64,000 nucleotides of DNA from Siphonodentalium dalli (taxonomy: Eukaryota > Mollusca > Scaphopoda > Gadilida > Siphonodentaliidae). Shown one piece after another: positions 11,320 through 23,400 of this stretch. The translations under genes were made by a program, and so were the position numbers. The stretch lies in contig CP136063.1 in NCBI GenBank assembly GCA_032622095.1, positions 218,009,982 to 218,073,981 on the forward strand. Direction: 5' to 3'. The notes under the pieces were generated by a model. The model did no database searches. It was not told the DNA's origin and saw nothing but the letters and a program-made list of their open reading frames with translations. Numbering within the stretch: the first letter of the stretch is position 1; every line of letters begins with the position of its first letter.

Positions 11320-13690
11320 ATCACAGTGGCTAAACCGTACAAACATATAATCGGAAGTTGCTTTCGCCAAGACGAAAAATTATATTTTTAGAACACAAAT
11401 ACTACTGAAGAATCAACACAACACCAAAAAATAAGTTTTCAGACCTGATAGACGGTTTCCCCACAGCAAGAAACGTAAGTATAAATTGTACATACACATT
11501 TGCCGATCGAAAGGGGGCTCCATTTGAACGAAGGACTCTTTTTTAATAGATCAAAACGGCCTTTGATCACTTCAGAAAATAATTTTCTTGCAAATATTCC
11601 CTTTTCAAATGAAATTTTAACACATATACACCATCTGTCGGAAATCCAACGGAAACGCCGTTATGTGTGCAACATATATTGACATTACTTTGGCTTGGGC
11701 GTATGCACCATCTGAAAGTAGAGACTATTTATTTGGACACCCCACTCGTCAGTCGCTGTACGCCTAGTTGTGTACGATGGCAATCGCCAGTTGCGACGTT
11801 GTGCAGGAATCATACAGTAATTATATGTTCGATATGTTCCTTTCGACCCATTGAAACATAACTATATTGTCGAAATGTCACGCTATTGAACTTATAGAAC
11901 AAGGTATTCTTATTAACATTTGGCAACTTTTATTCGACTCCGCAAGTAACAACACTGCATTTGGGGGTGGGGGCTGTATGTTATATTCTGTGATGAAATT
12001 GCGTACGCCTGGGAATCTACTAATATAAAAACTACAGGTCGTATGTGCACCATCGCCTTATATTTACGGTGATGTGACGAAGCGGTCGTGACTGCGAGTG
12101 CCTCCTTGGGTATCACTACATGAATATTGAATGGCTAGTCCCGAAATGTCCTACAAGTACCAGCTTCGAGTTGCACCTCTTGGGTTGGTATTTTCCGGCA
12201 TAGACTCATAGACAAACGATTGGATAAAATTATCCGCCAACCCCACCCTGCCCATTGGTAGTTCGATTTAGATTCATATTGAAAACCCAAAACAATGGGG
12301 GGGGGGGTACATTGCGCTCGCTCATCACAAAGTCCCTGGATACAGGACCATATTATATATGCCTACATTTTAGACACAGTATCTCCAATAAAACCACATA
12401 TGTCCACAGAAGTAAACTTGGCTAAGATATGTGTGGATAAGACATATTGTGTAACAATTGGGACGACACTATCGCAATTGTCTATGTTCGTTAACTGGAG
12501 AAACAACGATAGATAGACTGTATTTTACGGTTCACTGTGCCTAAATTTGTCTTCTGATCATAATATCGATCTGAAAAAGGGTGCTATGTACGGAAGTACA
12601 CCGTTGAGATAGATGTCATGGGATGCCGATTTTGGTTGTACATGCATATTTCAGTTTCCTGTCGCAAATCACTCCATGCGCTGATGACGAACATTCAAGA
12701 CTTTTTAAGGTTTTATGTTTTTCAATAAATTTAATTCTACATTATTATATCATGTTTACTTAATTTTATTTGAAATACTTTTGGTACTTATAGTGAAAAA
12801 AATAGAGGTTCATCTCTTGAGTCACCGGAAAACTTGAGAAGTAATATGCATGATATGTATACATACATGTAGATCAGAAGTATTCAATTACGTACCATGC
12901 TTTTCGATGAACTACATCAAGTAAATCAATAATAAGTAAGTCATAATACATTTTAAATAGATTTCAAATACACTTACAGATTTCAGCATGGTATCTACTG
13001 ATAAACATAGTTACGTTCGGTGCTTGAATATATAAAAACAAATTTGGTCGAGAAATCGGAAAACGGATCTGGAAAGAAACAGTGCATTCGTCGTGTGATT
13101 GAAGGTTAATAATGACCATCGGGAGGCGGAACATGTCTAATATGGACACCTAATTCCTGGTTTCGGCTTTGCACACAAATCCCATCATGACAACTTGACG
13201 TACATATTTTTGACAACTAGTGATAAACAACTTAAACAACTAGGCGTAGAGACTGACGAGCGAGGTCTCCAAATAAATAGTCTCTACTTTCAGATTGTGA
13301 ATACACTCGAGCTAAGTAATGTCGATATATGTTGCACACATAACGGCCTTTACATTGCAATATAGTGGGAATTCGACAGATGGTGTATATGTGTTACAAT
13401 TACATTTGAAGAGGGAATTTTTGCGAGAAAATTATTTTCTGAAGTGATCAAAGGCCGTTTTTATCTATAAAAAGAGTCATACGCTCAAATGGAGCCCGCT
13501 TGCGATCGGCAAATGGGTATGTACAATTTATACTTACGTTTATTGATGTGAGGAAACGTCTATCCGGTCTGAAAACTTGTTTTTATGGTGTTGTTTTGAT
13601 TCTTCAGTATTATTTATGTTCTAAAAACAGAATATTTCGTCTTGGCGAAAGCAACTTCCGATTATATGTTTGTACGGTTTATCCACTGTG
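11320..13690. mobile_element. 2.4 kb foldback element with ~450-bp inverted arms
   Basis: The left arm at about 11322-11768 (CACAGTGGCTAAACCGTACA, CGGAAGTTGCTTTCGCCAAG) is inverted at about 13238-13688. Both arms share the phrases for GATCAAAGGCCGTT and the CACCATCTGTCG segment. The 1.45 kb core has no recognisable transposase. It carries the weak candidate exon at 12978-13068. Confidence 0.65.
12978..13068 (-). CDS. Weak candidate internal exon
   Basis: The acceptor is cactgtttctttccag before 13068 and the donor ATCT/GTAAGTG at 12978/12977. The only open frame reads IRFPISRPNLFLYIQAPNVT then MFISRYHAEI and leaves in phase 1. That does not join directly to the exon at 10650, so an intermediate exon would be needed. 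It lies inside the foldback element at 11320-13690, so it may be captured or spurious. Confidence 0.2.
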
Positions 13691-13969
13691 TTTATGACCT
13701 CTCTCGGTTTGACGGTAAGAGACGTTATAAGTAGACAAAGTAGTCCCATGCAAATCTGACAATTATTTGGGAAACTCATTATTTATTGACCGGTTTGAAC
13801 ACGATTCTGATATGTGAACAGTCTGTGTTATCGGCGACACAATTATTGAACACGTATTTTCTACAATGAACCATAATCTTGTAAATTCGGGTAATTGAAC
13901 AGCGTCAATAACCGAGAGAGGTTAGCGATGTGTACGAGATCTTGGTTTGTGATCAGACAGCGTAGCGAT

Positions 13970-15860
13970 GGGACGGAACTCTTGGAATTTACTCTTTGCA
14001 CGCCTAAATCATTTGACCCACCATAGAATCCACATCCCTTATTCGATCATCACCAAACTGCATACGGATCATCGGGGCGACATTTAGATGGGAGCGAATT
14101 GTTTTCTTCGAATTTTGTTGAAAAATATGGCCGTCACCGGCCAGTTTGCATTTTACTCTTTGTATGACTAAATCGTTTGGCACTGTCGATTAGTATGGGT
14201 TACAGGCCGAACTGTTCGCCTGATAATAATGAAATTTGTCCCGAATGTTAACATTAACATGCAGATAGAAACGAGTCATTTTGGGGTCATTCAGCCAGAA
14301 AACATGGCCACCGGCAGCCATCTTGGATTTTACTCTTTGCATTATTAAATCCTTTGGGACACCTTACAGACAACATCCCTAATCCGATCATCAAAAAACT
14401 TCATAGGGATAATCTGTGTGACCTCTAGATGAGAGCGCTCATTTTTTCCGAAATTCGTTAAAAACATGTCTGCCAACAGCCATCTTGGATTTCAAATTTG
14501 AATCTATCTGCACACCCTACAGCCCGAATTTAGTTGAGAATTGCTTTGTAAAGTCACGCTTAGGATCATCTCTAGATGGGAGCTATAGAATCTGAACAAT
14601 ACTATGAAAAACCTCTAGATGGGAGCCAACATTTTTTTTCCGAATTTCGTTGAAAGATATGGCCGCCAGCGACCAGTTTGCATTTTACTCTTAATATGAC
14701 TTAAATTTGGCAGTGTCCATTGGCGCGGGATACAGGCCGAACTGTTCGGCTGATCCTCATGACACGTGTGATGACTGTTAACATTGACCTCTAGGTGACA
14801 GCGCTAAATGTTTTTCCAAAATTCGTTAAGACATGGCCGCCAGCAACCATCTTGGATTTAAACATTTGAATCTATCGGAACCCCCTGCAGCCCGCATTTG
14901 GTGGATAACTGTTTTGAAACGACATGTTTAGGATCACCTCTAGATGGGAGCTATCGCATTTGAACAATCTTGATAAAAAAGATGGCCGCCGACAACCATC
15001 TTGGGTTTTACTCTTTGCATGACTGAATACTTTGGCACACCATACAGACCACATCCCTCGCCCGATCGTTACCAAACTTCATATGCATCTTTTGGGAAAC
15101 TACTGGATGGGAGCCGTCAAATGTTACCACCTGTCGCTGGAAAAATGGCCGCCAACGACCATCTTTGATTTTACTCTTTGTATGACTAAATCATTTGAAA
15201 CACCATACAGACAACATCCCTTGTCTGATCGAGACTAAAACTCATATGATTCTTCAGAATGACCACTAGAAGGAAGATATCTAATTTTTCTGAATTTCGT
15301 TAAAATACATGGCCACCGGCAGCTACCTTGGACCTTACTCTTTGCATGACTAAATCATTTAGCATATACCTACGGTACCAAACTTCATACTTATCTTCGG
15401 CGTTACCACTATAGATGGGGGCTATAATCTTTTTTAAATTTCATTGGAAAACATGGCCACCTTTCCAGCAGCCTTATGTATTTCACATCATATGTGTCTC
15501 TTCATGTTGACATCTAGCATTACTTAGACATTTCAACTTTCTGCATTCCTAATCGCTCCATTGACTGTACCAGATTAAATTACCCCCTCTCCAAGCTGAG
15601 TTACAGTGTCAATGACACTTTCGTTTCCGAAGTTTGTTAAAAGAAATGGCTGCCAGCGGCCATATTGGACTTTACTCTTTTTATAACTAAATCAGTTAGC
15701 ACACCCTACATGTCACATCTCTCATCCGATCGTCATCAATCTTCATATGAATCTTCGAAGCTTACAATTTTTTCCGAATTATTTTAAAAACATGGCTGCC
15801 AGCGGCCATCTTGTATTTTACTCTTTGTATGACTAAATCCGTTGGATGTTTAATATTGCA
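13970..15860. repeat. Tandem 'ATGGCCGCCAGCGGCCATCTTGG' repeat block
   Basis: Ten or so degenerate units of about 165-195 bp. Each has ATGGCCGCCAGC..CCATCTTGGATTTTACTCTTTGYATGACTAAATC-type sequence, a CATCCCTnnTCCGATCGTCACC segment and CTCTAGATGGGAGC. The block ends just before the 5' UTR exon of the TLR pseudogene. The same family occurs in the opposite orientation at 36640-38100. Confidence 0.8.
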
Positions 15861-15970
15861 TAAACATACCATTGCCTATCGCTCCACTAACTGTAACATT
15901 TGACACTAGCCCCTCTCCATGTTCATGTTAATATATTTATTTGCAGATTTGATCCCCAGAATCACACAAC

Positions 15971-18372
15971 ATGAAGCCACCAGTCCACATTACTTTACTA
16001 TGCTTGGTTTGTGTATTCGATGCCGTATTGGCGTTTCCAGACCGCCACCCTTGCAGGAATCTTCTGGAATGCAGCTGTAGCGTGATAACTTACCCGGATG
16101 TCGGAGTGGACGTTGATTGTGCTGAGAAATCACTCACGTCGGTACCTGAGAACATTCCGATAAATACGGTGATTCTCGATATAAGCCGGAATCTACTCGG
16201 TGTTCTCCGCAATCACTCGTTCAGGGGTCTGTTCAAACTAACGGAGCTCAAAGCAGACGACGCAAATCTTATGTTTATCGATGTTGGTGCTTTTTCAGAC
16301 TTGAAATCGTTAGAATTCCTATCCCTGTTGAACAATGATGAGTTGGGCTTTTATGAGGCCAAACTGGAGGAAAATGTGTTTGCATCATTGCAAAAACTGA
16401 CAGAATTACGGGTCTACGGAAATGTCGCTTCATTTTCAAAGACTTTGAAATATCCAGATTATCTTCTGACAACTTTGAAAAATATCGAATCTCTGCAGAT
16501 TGATGGTCTGTCGGCTGCTGCGTTTGGTGACAGCATGAAACACCTTGTCACCAGTTTATATATGTCTGGTATCCACGGCAACAGCTACGGTAACTTGACG
16601 AACATACCGCAGAACTACTTTTATAATATACCATATATTAAGAAATTAACTATACAGAAGTGCGGCGTAGTTAACATACATAAACTCGCACTTGCATGGC
16701 GCACTTAAAACATATTCAAACTGGATTTATCTTATAACATGGATTTGAATTTACATGGATTCGAAGAAGCATCATACAGCTTACGGAATTCCAGTATAAC
16801 AGAGTTATATATTATTGCTATACATATAGAACCTTCGGCCTTGGCGTTCGCTAATGCGTTTGATAAACTTGGTAGTCATTTGACACTTGTTATCACAGGA
16901 AACAAACTTCAGTGTAACTGTGGAACATCGAATTCTTAGAATGGATCCAGATAAATGACGACAAGGTTCCATCAAAAGAGAAACTTTATTGTAAAGTCGA
17001 CGGCAAGAGAAGATACTTTATAGACATTGAATCGGTAATAAAACAACTTGATCAGCGATGTCGTGATTACGTCCCCTTCATTCTTGTCGGCGTCATGACT
17101 TTGTGTGTGGGTCTGTGCATCGTCGGCATACCTATCATGATTATTGATAGATATAGATGGAAACTGCGGTACCTGTACTATGTTGGACGAGCCCGCTTTC
17201 ACCAAGCCGAACACGAAGGCGAGTTTATATACGACGCCTTCATTTCTTACGCGGAGGAAGACAAGAAAACCAGAAATGGTAACACCACCAAGGTCATATT
17301 ATTAGCCATAAATATAAATTATAATATAAAATATATTGGTTACATGAAAGCACCGCCTCAGAATTGCATTAAAACAAGTAATCCTTCAAATTATTAAAAC
17401 AAACTACGGCTTATTACTGCAGGTTTCTCATTCACCACACCAGAAAGCTTCTAAATGCGGATCAAAACTCGGAGGTATTGTGTTCCCGCCAAGAGTGCAT
17501 TGCCCAGCCATTGTTCATACCTAAACGTCGAAAGCAATTAACGCGGTCATAATGGTTACATACTGCAACTTTACGACATCCAGCGAATACACACCCCACG
17601 AAAATCCGAAATGTGTTGTCCTGCGAGATATCCCATCGCTAGAGCTCAATTTAACACGGCCAGATTAGCTTTTCTACAATATCCTAAAACAATAAAGCTT
17701 CTCAAATCATCGTCATAGTCAATAGAACTTTCACGAAATTGGACATTCCAACTACAGCTTTTATCGGACTCGGGGTCGCAGTAAAACTTTAACGCGTCCC
17801 AAAATAACCGCATTCGGGGTAGCACTATACAGCTTTTAAAGCGACCCAATCTATTTATAAAACCTACACGGGCCCACGTCTTCTCTAATATTTGGCCGAC
17901 AGTATACACCGGTGGTGTTAACAAGTCATTCATCAATGAAATGTCAGAGCGACTTGAGAAGAATTCAAAACTGAATCTATGCATCAACGAAAGGAACTTT
18001 ATGGCCGGAATGCCGATAGAATATAACATAACAGCTTGTATTCACAACAGTAGTAAGGTGGTAAGTGTATTGTCCAGTTCGTTCTTTAAGCGTCACTGGT
18101 GTCAGTATGAGTTCCACATGGCTCGCGTTGAAGAAATGCATACCGGCCAAGATGTCCTAATTCTCGTGAATCTCGGTTATTTCGCGTCTAATGAGATTCC
18201 ACACGAGATCAAGGAAAAAATGGAGTTTGCATCTTATACCAAATATCCTAAATGTCCGGACGAGAGGAGTAGAGAACTGTCAATACTGGACAGTGCCAAG
18301 CCTAAGAAACGTGACCACGATAATGAGATTACAAGACCCAAAGTATTCAACACACCTGTTAAAGGAACTTAA
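15971..18372 (+). pseudogene. Toll-like receptor (LRR - TM - TIR), disrupted
   Basis: The ATG at 15971 follows a 5' UTR acceptor (tatttatttgcag, ending 15946), as is common in invertebrate TLR genes. Visible in order: a signal peptide (MKPPVHITLLCLVCVFDAVL), a Cys-rich LRR N-cap (ECSCS), several leucine-rich repeats, an LRR C-cap starting NKLQCNCG, EFLEWIQINDDK in the next frame from 16930, a membrane helix near 17077-17145 (FILVGVMTLCVGLCIVG), and TIR box 1 YDAFISYAEEDK at about 17230-17265. After an insert, TIR resumes at 17926 with SFINEMSERLE, box 2 RNFMAGMPIEYNI and box-3-like FASYTKYP. Lesions: in-frame TAA at 16706-16708 inside an LRR; a one-base frameshift at about 16924-16930; a ~660 bp insertion at about 17266-17925; and probably a frameshift near 18287, where a TIR-like YWTVPSLRN runs in another frame. 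Sequencing error could explain one lesion but hardly all. Confidence 0.85.
17266..17925. mobile_element. Repeat inserted in the TIR domain of the TLR pseudogene
   Basis: The insert is flanked by ACAAG on both sides (17261-17265 and 17921-17925). Removing one flank plus the insert restores the usual TIR spacing AEEDK-SFINEM in frame. Its two ends resemble sequences elsewhere: GAAATGGTAACACCACC matches about 7549, and GTATACACCGGTGGTGTTAA matches about 8490. Inner ends are inverted (TAACACCACC / GGTGGTGTTA). The length of about 660 bp is a multiple of 3, but stops inside it break the frame. No transposase is seen. Confidence 0.6.
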
Positions 18373-18405
18373 AAGTACCCTATCCAATCAGACGCTCCCC
18401 ATATC
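18362..18405. repeat. End fragment resembling the TTAA hairpin MITE
   Basis: TTAAAGGAACT, then TCCAATCAGACGCTCC, matches the terminus of the 23351 copy, interrupted by a few bases. It abuts the last TIR codons of the TLR pseudogene, so the present stop codon at 18370 probably lies in repeat sequence. Confidence 0.4.
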
Positions 18406-18454
18406 ATCAATATACAACAACAACAACATCAACAATGAACTATACAACAGATAA

Positions 18455-18760
18455 GAATTATGAATAGGGTACTACGTCACTTGAATGTGTGTTGTTTCTT
18501 ACGTCACATGACATTGGGCACCTTTCGGATAATGAACTACGACATATAAGACTTACGAATAGGGTACTACGTCACTAGAATGTGTGTTCTTTCGTACGTC
18601 ACATGACATTGGGCACCTTTCGAACAATGAACTACAACAGATAAGAATTATGAATAGGGTACTACGTCACTAGCATGCGTGTTTCTTTCTGACGTCACAT
18701 GGCATTGGTCACCTTTCGAATAATGAGAAATGAACAACGAACTACGCCAGATAAGAATTA
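18455..18760. repeat. ~104-bp tandem repeat, three units
   Basis: Units share AATAGGGTACTACGTCACT, TACGTCACATGRCATTGGGCACCTTTCG and the AATGAACTAC boundary, with small differences. They lie downstream of the TLR pseudogene. Confidence 0.75.
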
Positions 18761-18771
18761 CTAACAGCTAA

Positions 18772-18890
18772 ATAAAGAACACAGTGCCATGAGAACACAG
18801 TGCCACGAGAACACAGTGTCGCGAGAACACAGTGCCGTGAGAACACAGTGCCATGAGAACACAGTGCCATGAGAACACAGTGCCACTCGC
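18772..18890. repeat. 16-bp minisatellite (GAACACAGTGCCATGA)n
   Basis: About seven tandem units of GAACACAGTGCCATGA, with variants CACGA, TCGCGA and CCGTGA at the end. Confidence 0.85.
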
Positions 18891-19118
18891 ATGCTGTATA
18901 TAAGGTGATATGTTTATATTTGCTGTGAATTGTGTTGTTGTCAAGTGATACTCAAATCATTATCAGTGAACAGTGGCAGACTTGATGATTGAATGCACGC
19001 AAAGCCAGCGTTCCCGTGATTGGCTTCTTGAAAAGGCAATCGGAACTATACTATACGTATATTGCAAAAACGACAAATATTAGAAAGAACACAAATTCTA
19101 GTGACTTAGTACCATACG

Positions 19119-19574
19119 TGACCCGCCATATCAAATCCAGTCGGAAGTCGGGATTTTTTTACCCTGTGCCAATGCATTCTCTTATATATGCGAGTCGACC
19201 ATAGGTCGCCTCGCATATATAAGAGAATGCATTGGCTTAACAATTTTTTATCATGTTTTTTAAATAAATGTTTCTTACAATTTTTAGGACATAAAATAAA
19301 AAAACATCCATTACCCTGCAGGGAGCCCCACACATATATAGAAGCACATAGAAGAGTGTCGTCTGCTCATGTTTGTCTGGGGCTCTGTATGGGTGAAATT
19401 ATAAAATTGTTAAAGTATACAAGAACAAATTATTAAAATTGTAAAAAATTGTTAGGCCAATGCATTATCTTATATATGCGAGGCGACCTATGGTCGACTC
19501 GCATATATAAGAGAATGCATTGGCACAGGGTAACAAAATCCCGACTTCCGACTGGATTTGATATGGCGGGTCAC
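19119..19574. mobile_element. Full-length double-palindrome element
   Basis: Inverted ends GTGACCCGCCATATCAAATC / GATTTGATATGGCGGGTCAC flank two ~69-bp palindromes at 19168-19236 and 19456-19524. Each palindrome has 27-bp arms (GCCAATGCATTCTCTTATAT onward) around a GACC-ATA-GGTC centre, and the second is the reverse complement of the first. The ~220 bp between them is AT-rich and non-coding. It is nearly identical to 30868-31315. Confidence 0.85.
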
Positions 19575-20292
19575 ATATTCGAAATTCGTATCTGCCGCAG
19601 TTAATTATACGAAAAATGTGGGTATTGAAATAAAACAACAACAGGTTGTATCAGTGTTCATTATCTTGACAATGTAGTAATGACAAACTAACATACATCA
19701 GCAGAGACAACCCCATAACCGGAGTAGGGGGTACCAATTATTATTGTGAAACACATGTAGTTCTAAATCCACGATCACTTCTATGTTAGACATGCTAATT
19801 CTGTAGATCATGCCACAAATATCCACTCTGGCTACGCCCGTAGAGATCATACTCCTTCAGTTCATAACCCGTGAACTGTTCGGATATTCTGACTTTCTAT
19901 ATCATGTAATCTCGCGCTGGGTCTTCACCTGCTGCAATCACATTATTACAGAACATATATTGACTAAGCTACATGTATATATCACCTGCGTTGTTTTTTC
20001 GATGTTATGAAGTACCCCGTCAGAAAAGATCCGAACATTCGAAAAGTTCATAGGTTTTGAAGTGGTTGGGTGTGATCTATGGGCGTAGCAATGAAGGTAT
20101 ATATAGAGATTCATGGTGATCAACTAAATTTGGAACATCGGCGATCAGCGGACCACGCATCTCCAAATGATGCGTCCATCATTCATCCGATCACGTGACG
20201 TGGGTCACGGGCAATTTAGATATTAAGTACATAATACGAGTCCGTGCATTACGTGACCCACATTATCTCAGTACACTTTGCATTGTGGTTGT
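19575..20292. other. Spacer between the TLR pseudogene and the 3' end of the CAP-ShK gene
   Basis: No gene is seen. It presumably includes the 3' UTR of the minus-strand CAP-ShK gene. Confidence 0.4.
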
Positions 20293-20429
20293 TCAGCACG
20301 CTCCACACGTCTTGGCGCAGTCTTTGTCCATGAAGACCTTGTTCCGCTCACACTCGCCGTACTTCAGCCAGACTTTACAGTTTTCGTTATTGTCTTTACA
20401 ATCCTTCTTTCCTTTGCCTTTCTTCTTGT
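20293..20429 (-). CDS. CAP-ShK gene exon 6 (second ShK domain and stop)
   Basis: 137 nt with acceptor aatatatttcaag before 20429, phase 1 in, stop TGA at 20295-20293. A lysine-rich linker (KKKGKGKK) precedes the second six-cysteine ShK domain, which has KVWLKYGEC and ends TCGAC at the C-terminus. ShK2 is more basic than ShK1. No obvious AATAAA was seen close downstream. Confidence 0.9.
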
Positions 20430-23400
20430 CTTGAAATATATTTAAAGTGATATGAAACACTCCGGTGGGGTGATCAAATAGAAATGGAGAATAATCTTGC
20501 TCAAAGTAGTTTTTTTTTTTTACACATATTATGTCCAACTTGACATGAAACACCGATGGCGAAATCGTTTTCGTTAGTTTTTTTCGGCGATACTTGCGTC
20601 CCGAATCGAGAAGTAAATATTTGCAGTTGAGCGTATTTCAATTCCATGTGTTCTGTTGAGTGCTACGGTCGATTTCTTGAGATTTCCGGCGATATTAGTA
20701 GAATGCTACATTCCCCCAGTTGGCACAGCGCCTTAATACAACACCAAGCTGGCAATGTATACCATATCGATACATGAAACCACATTGAGGTCTGCGCTAA
20801 AAAATACACCAATAATATTTGCGTTTGTATTTTCCTGGTATCGAAATAGGTAGATAAATAAATACGAGAAACCTTATCCCAGAAAGACGCGTTGAAGTCT
20901 TAATAAATTGCAATTTCGAACACAATGTACGGGGCCCGTAAAAACGGCGCCATTTGTATTCATCGGAATTTTGGAATCGGAAATAGAATGTCCGGAATAG
21001 ATATATTGTGGTATCTTAACATGAAACAATAAAAAACAAACTCCACGCTCTGCTTTCTCTCCGTTTTAATAATCAAAATTATGTAGTACCATAAACGTTT
21101 CAAAGCGACAACAGTTTTAGATTTTCTTCCCAAGGTCTACAGTTGCATTTTTTACGCAATCGCTGACTAAAAACATTGAACTGACATAAACGAAACGATC
21201 TTAAATGGATACTGTACTCAATTGGGGAATTATACTTGAGATGCCATGTGTATTGCACAGGGGTAACACTCTTGTCATTAACACTTTCTTTACTAAATAA
21301 TCATTGACGAGTAGTTGCCTTTGGAATTTTTCAGATAATAAGAGCAACAATTTGTTTAACTTATTATCTTAACATTACCCGCTAATAAATAAGACATGGA
21401 TTCCGACCCAAACTATGTTGTGAAACACAGTTTGTCTCATTCATGAATGATATCTTCGAAAATATGACAGAATGGACTCAAACCGGTGCAGTTGTTATGG
21501 TCTTTTCCAAGGCATTTGATAAAGTGGACAATAGCAGATTTCTTCTTAACATGAGACGAATAGGCAACACTACATCTGTTACAAATTGGTTGACGAGAAA
21601 AACAAATACAAAACAAAAGACATTGCATACAAAACACATGTTAGACCACAACTAGAATATTGTGGCTCAATTTAGGACCCATGGCAACATTATCTCTCAG
21701 AGAAAGTAAAAATCTTACAGAGACGGGCTGCACGCTACACACTTAATAGTTACACAACTATGGTAGCGATGACAGAGACAGCATAACTGATCTTATCCAC
21801 ACACTAAATTGGCAAAACCTTCAGCAAAGAAGAATCTTCTCCTCTCTCCTCATGCTATACAAAATATCCCATATACATCTCCCAGATATCATTTGTGCCC
21901 ACCAGGGACCACAAGTTCCTCCGCACTGTTAAAGCCGACAAAAACTACATCGAAGCCTTCTTTCTCCCACGCACAATCATAAATTGGAACAAACTCCCCG
22001 TGACATATTCTTAGACGCCACAACACGGACAGTTTTAAATCAAAACTCACAAAACGCATGTTCCCACATGTGAACAAACAGACAGCTTCCAAAATAGTAT
22101 GAAGCTCCAACTCATTTAAATAATTTATTAATAATATATCAAAATAACCAAAAAGATATGCTTTTAAGTTTTTAATTTCATGCGCCTCCACATAATCCTT
22201 AGCACATAATTGAGGGCGATGGAGTATCAAGTAGATAGTTATAGATGCCCTTGTGCACTTTGTGTTTGGCATTTTTTTCCTAACCCCCTCCCCAGATGAA
22301 TAGCAGACACTGCTAATATATATTTTTTATAATTGAGTGGGAGAATCTAGTTTGTCTCGTAAGGGTTCAGTTCAATTCTTATACTTACCATCGTCCAATC
22401 CTTTGCAAACTCCGCATGCGTTTATGCATTTCTTCAGCATAAAGTTCGGGTTCGATTCGCACTCCCCATCTTCCGCCCAGTAAGGGCAATCTTCATCAGT
22501 ATCAACACACTTTGCAGGATCAATGACACCCTCACCTGGAAGAAATATAACTCTTTCAACAAACTGCAGGGTAGGTGGCACTCTGTTCGATCTGCATACC
22601 AAACAGTCTATCTCACCGATAGGACATTTCCACTGCCGCATGGAAAGGTTATTCTACACGGCCCTGATAATAAGGTAGCAATGCACGATTTCATGGGTTT
22701 GAAAGAGGGCTGAAAAATAGGATTTCAAGCATATAAGGGCTATAACTGTAGGTTGGACTCTGTTGGGAGTAACGGTTTGATGGTTTAATTATTTGATAAA
22801 GGTACCATAGTATACAAAATGGGATGATGTTTGAATTTGATTTATGTTTTTGGAATATGTTGAGGGCCAGCTCTGTATGGCATTCCACCGGAAAAGAGCG
22901 TGATTTATCTCCTTTGAAATCAGTCATCTGCATTTCCAAGACCACATTTTAAAATTGATACGATAATTTTTCTTTATTTTTTAATATATCTTACATATAT
23001 ATAGGTTCCATCAGCTCATAAGGTGATTATAGACTGACATTCGCTCTGTCATGTCCAATTTCGGCCAAAAAAAATGGTACAATGAAGATTCTGCACAGTC
23101 AGTCTAAGGGAGATAATTCAACTTTGTGATGTGAAAATTCCTGTCAAAATGAAGACAGGTAATGCTCTGTCCATTTCTGTATCTTGTAACCAAGCATTCA
23201 TGTGCTGTTTATCAATGACCATGGCGCAACAGAAGGTTGTAGTAGAGTACCCCCTCAAATGGTAATATGGCCATAATCGTGTATTGCTACCTAAGGCGAT
23301 GACCTTGAATCAGTATTATTATTATATAATAATTTGGGAGAACGCAGATGTTAAAGGAACTCAATCCGATCAGACGCTCCTAAATTACTATTTCTTTGGC

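Noticed and set aside
17266-17925. An ordinary intron in the TLR TIR domain
   Set aside because: No convincing donor/acceptor pair keeps the frame. Flanking ACAAG repeats and matches to repeats elsewhere in the window favour insertion.
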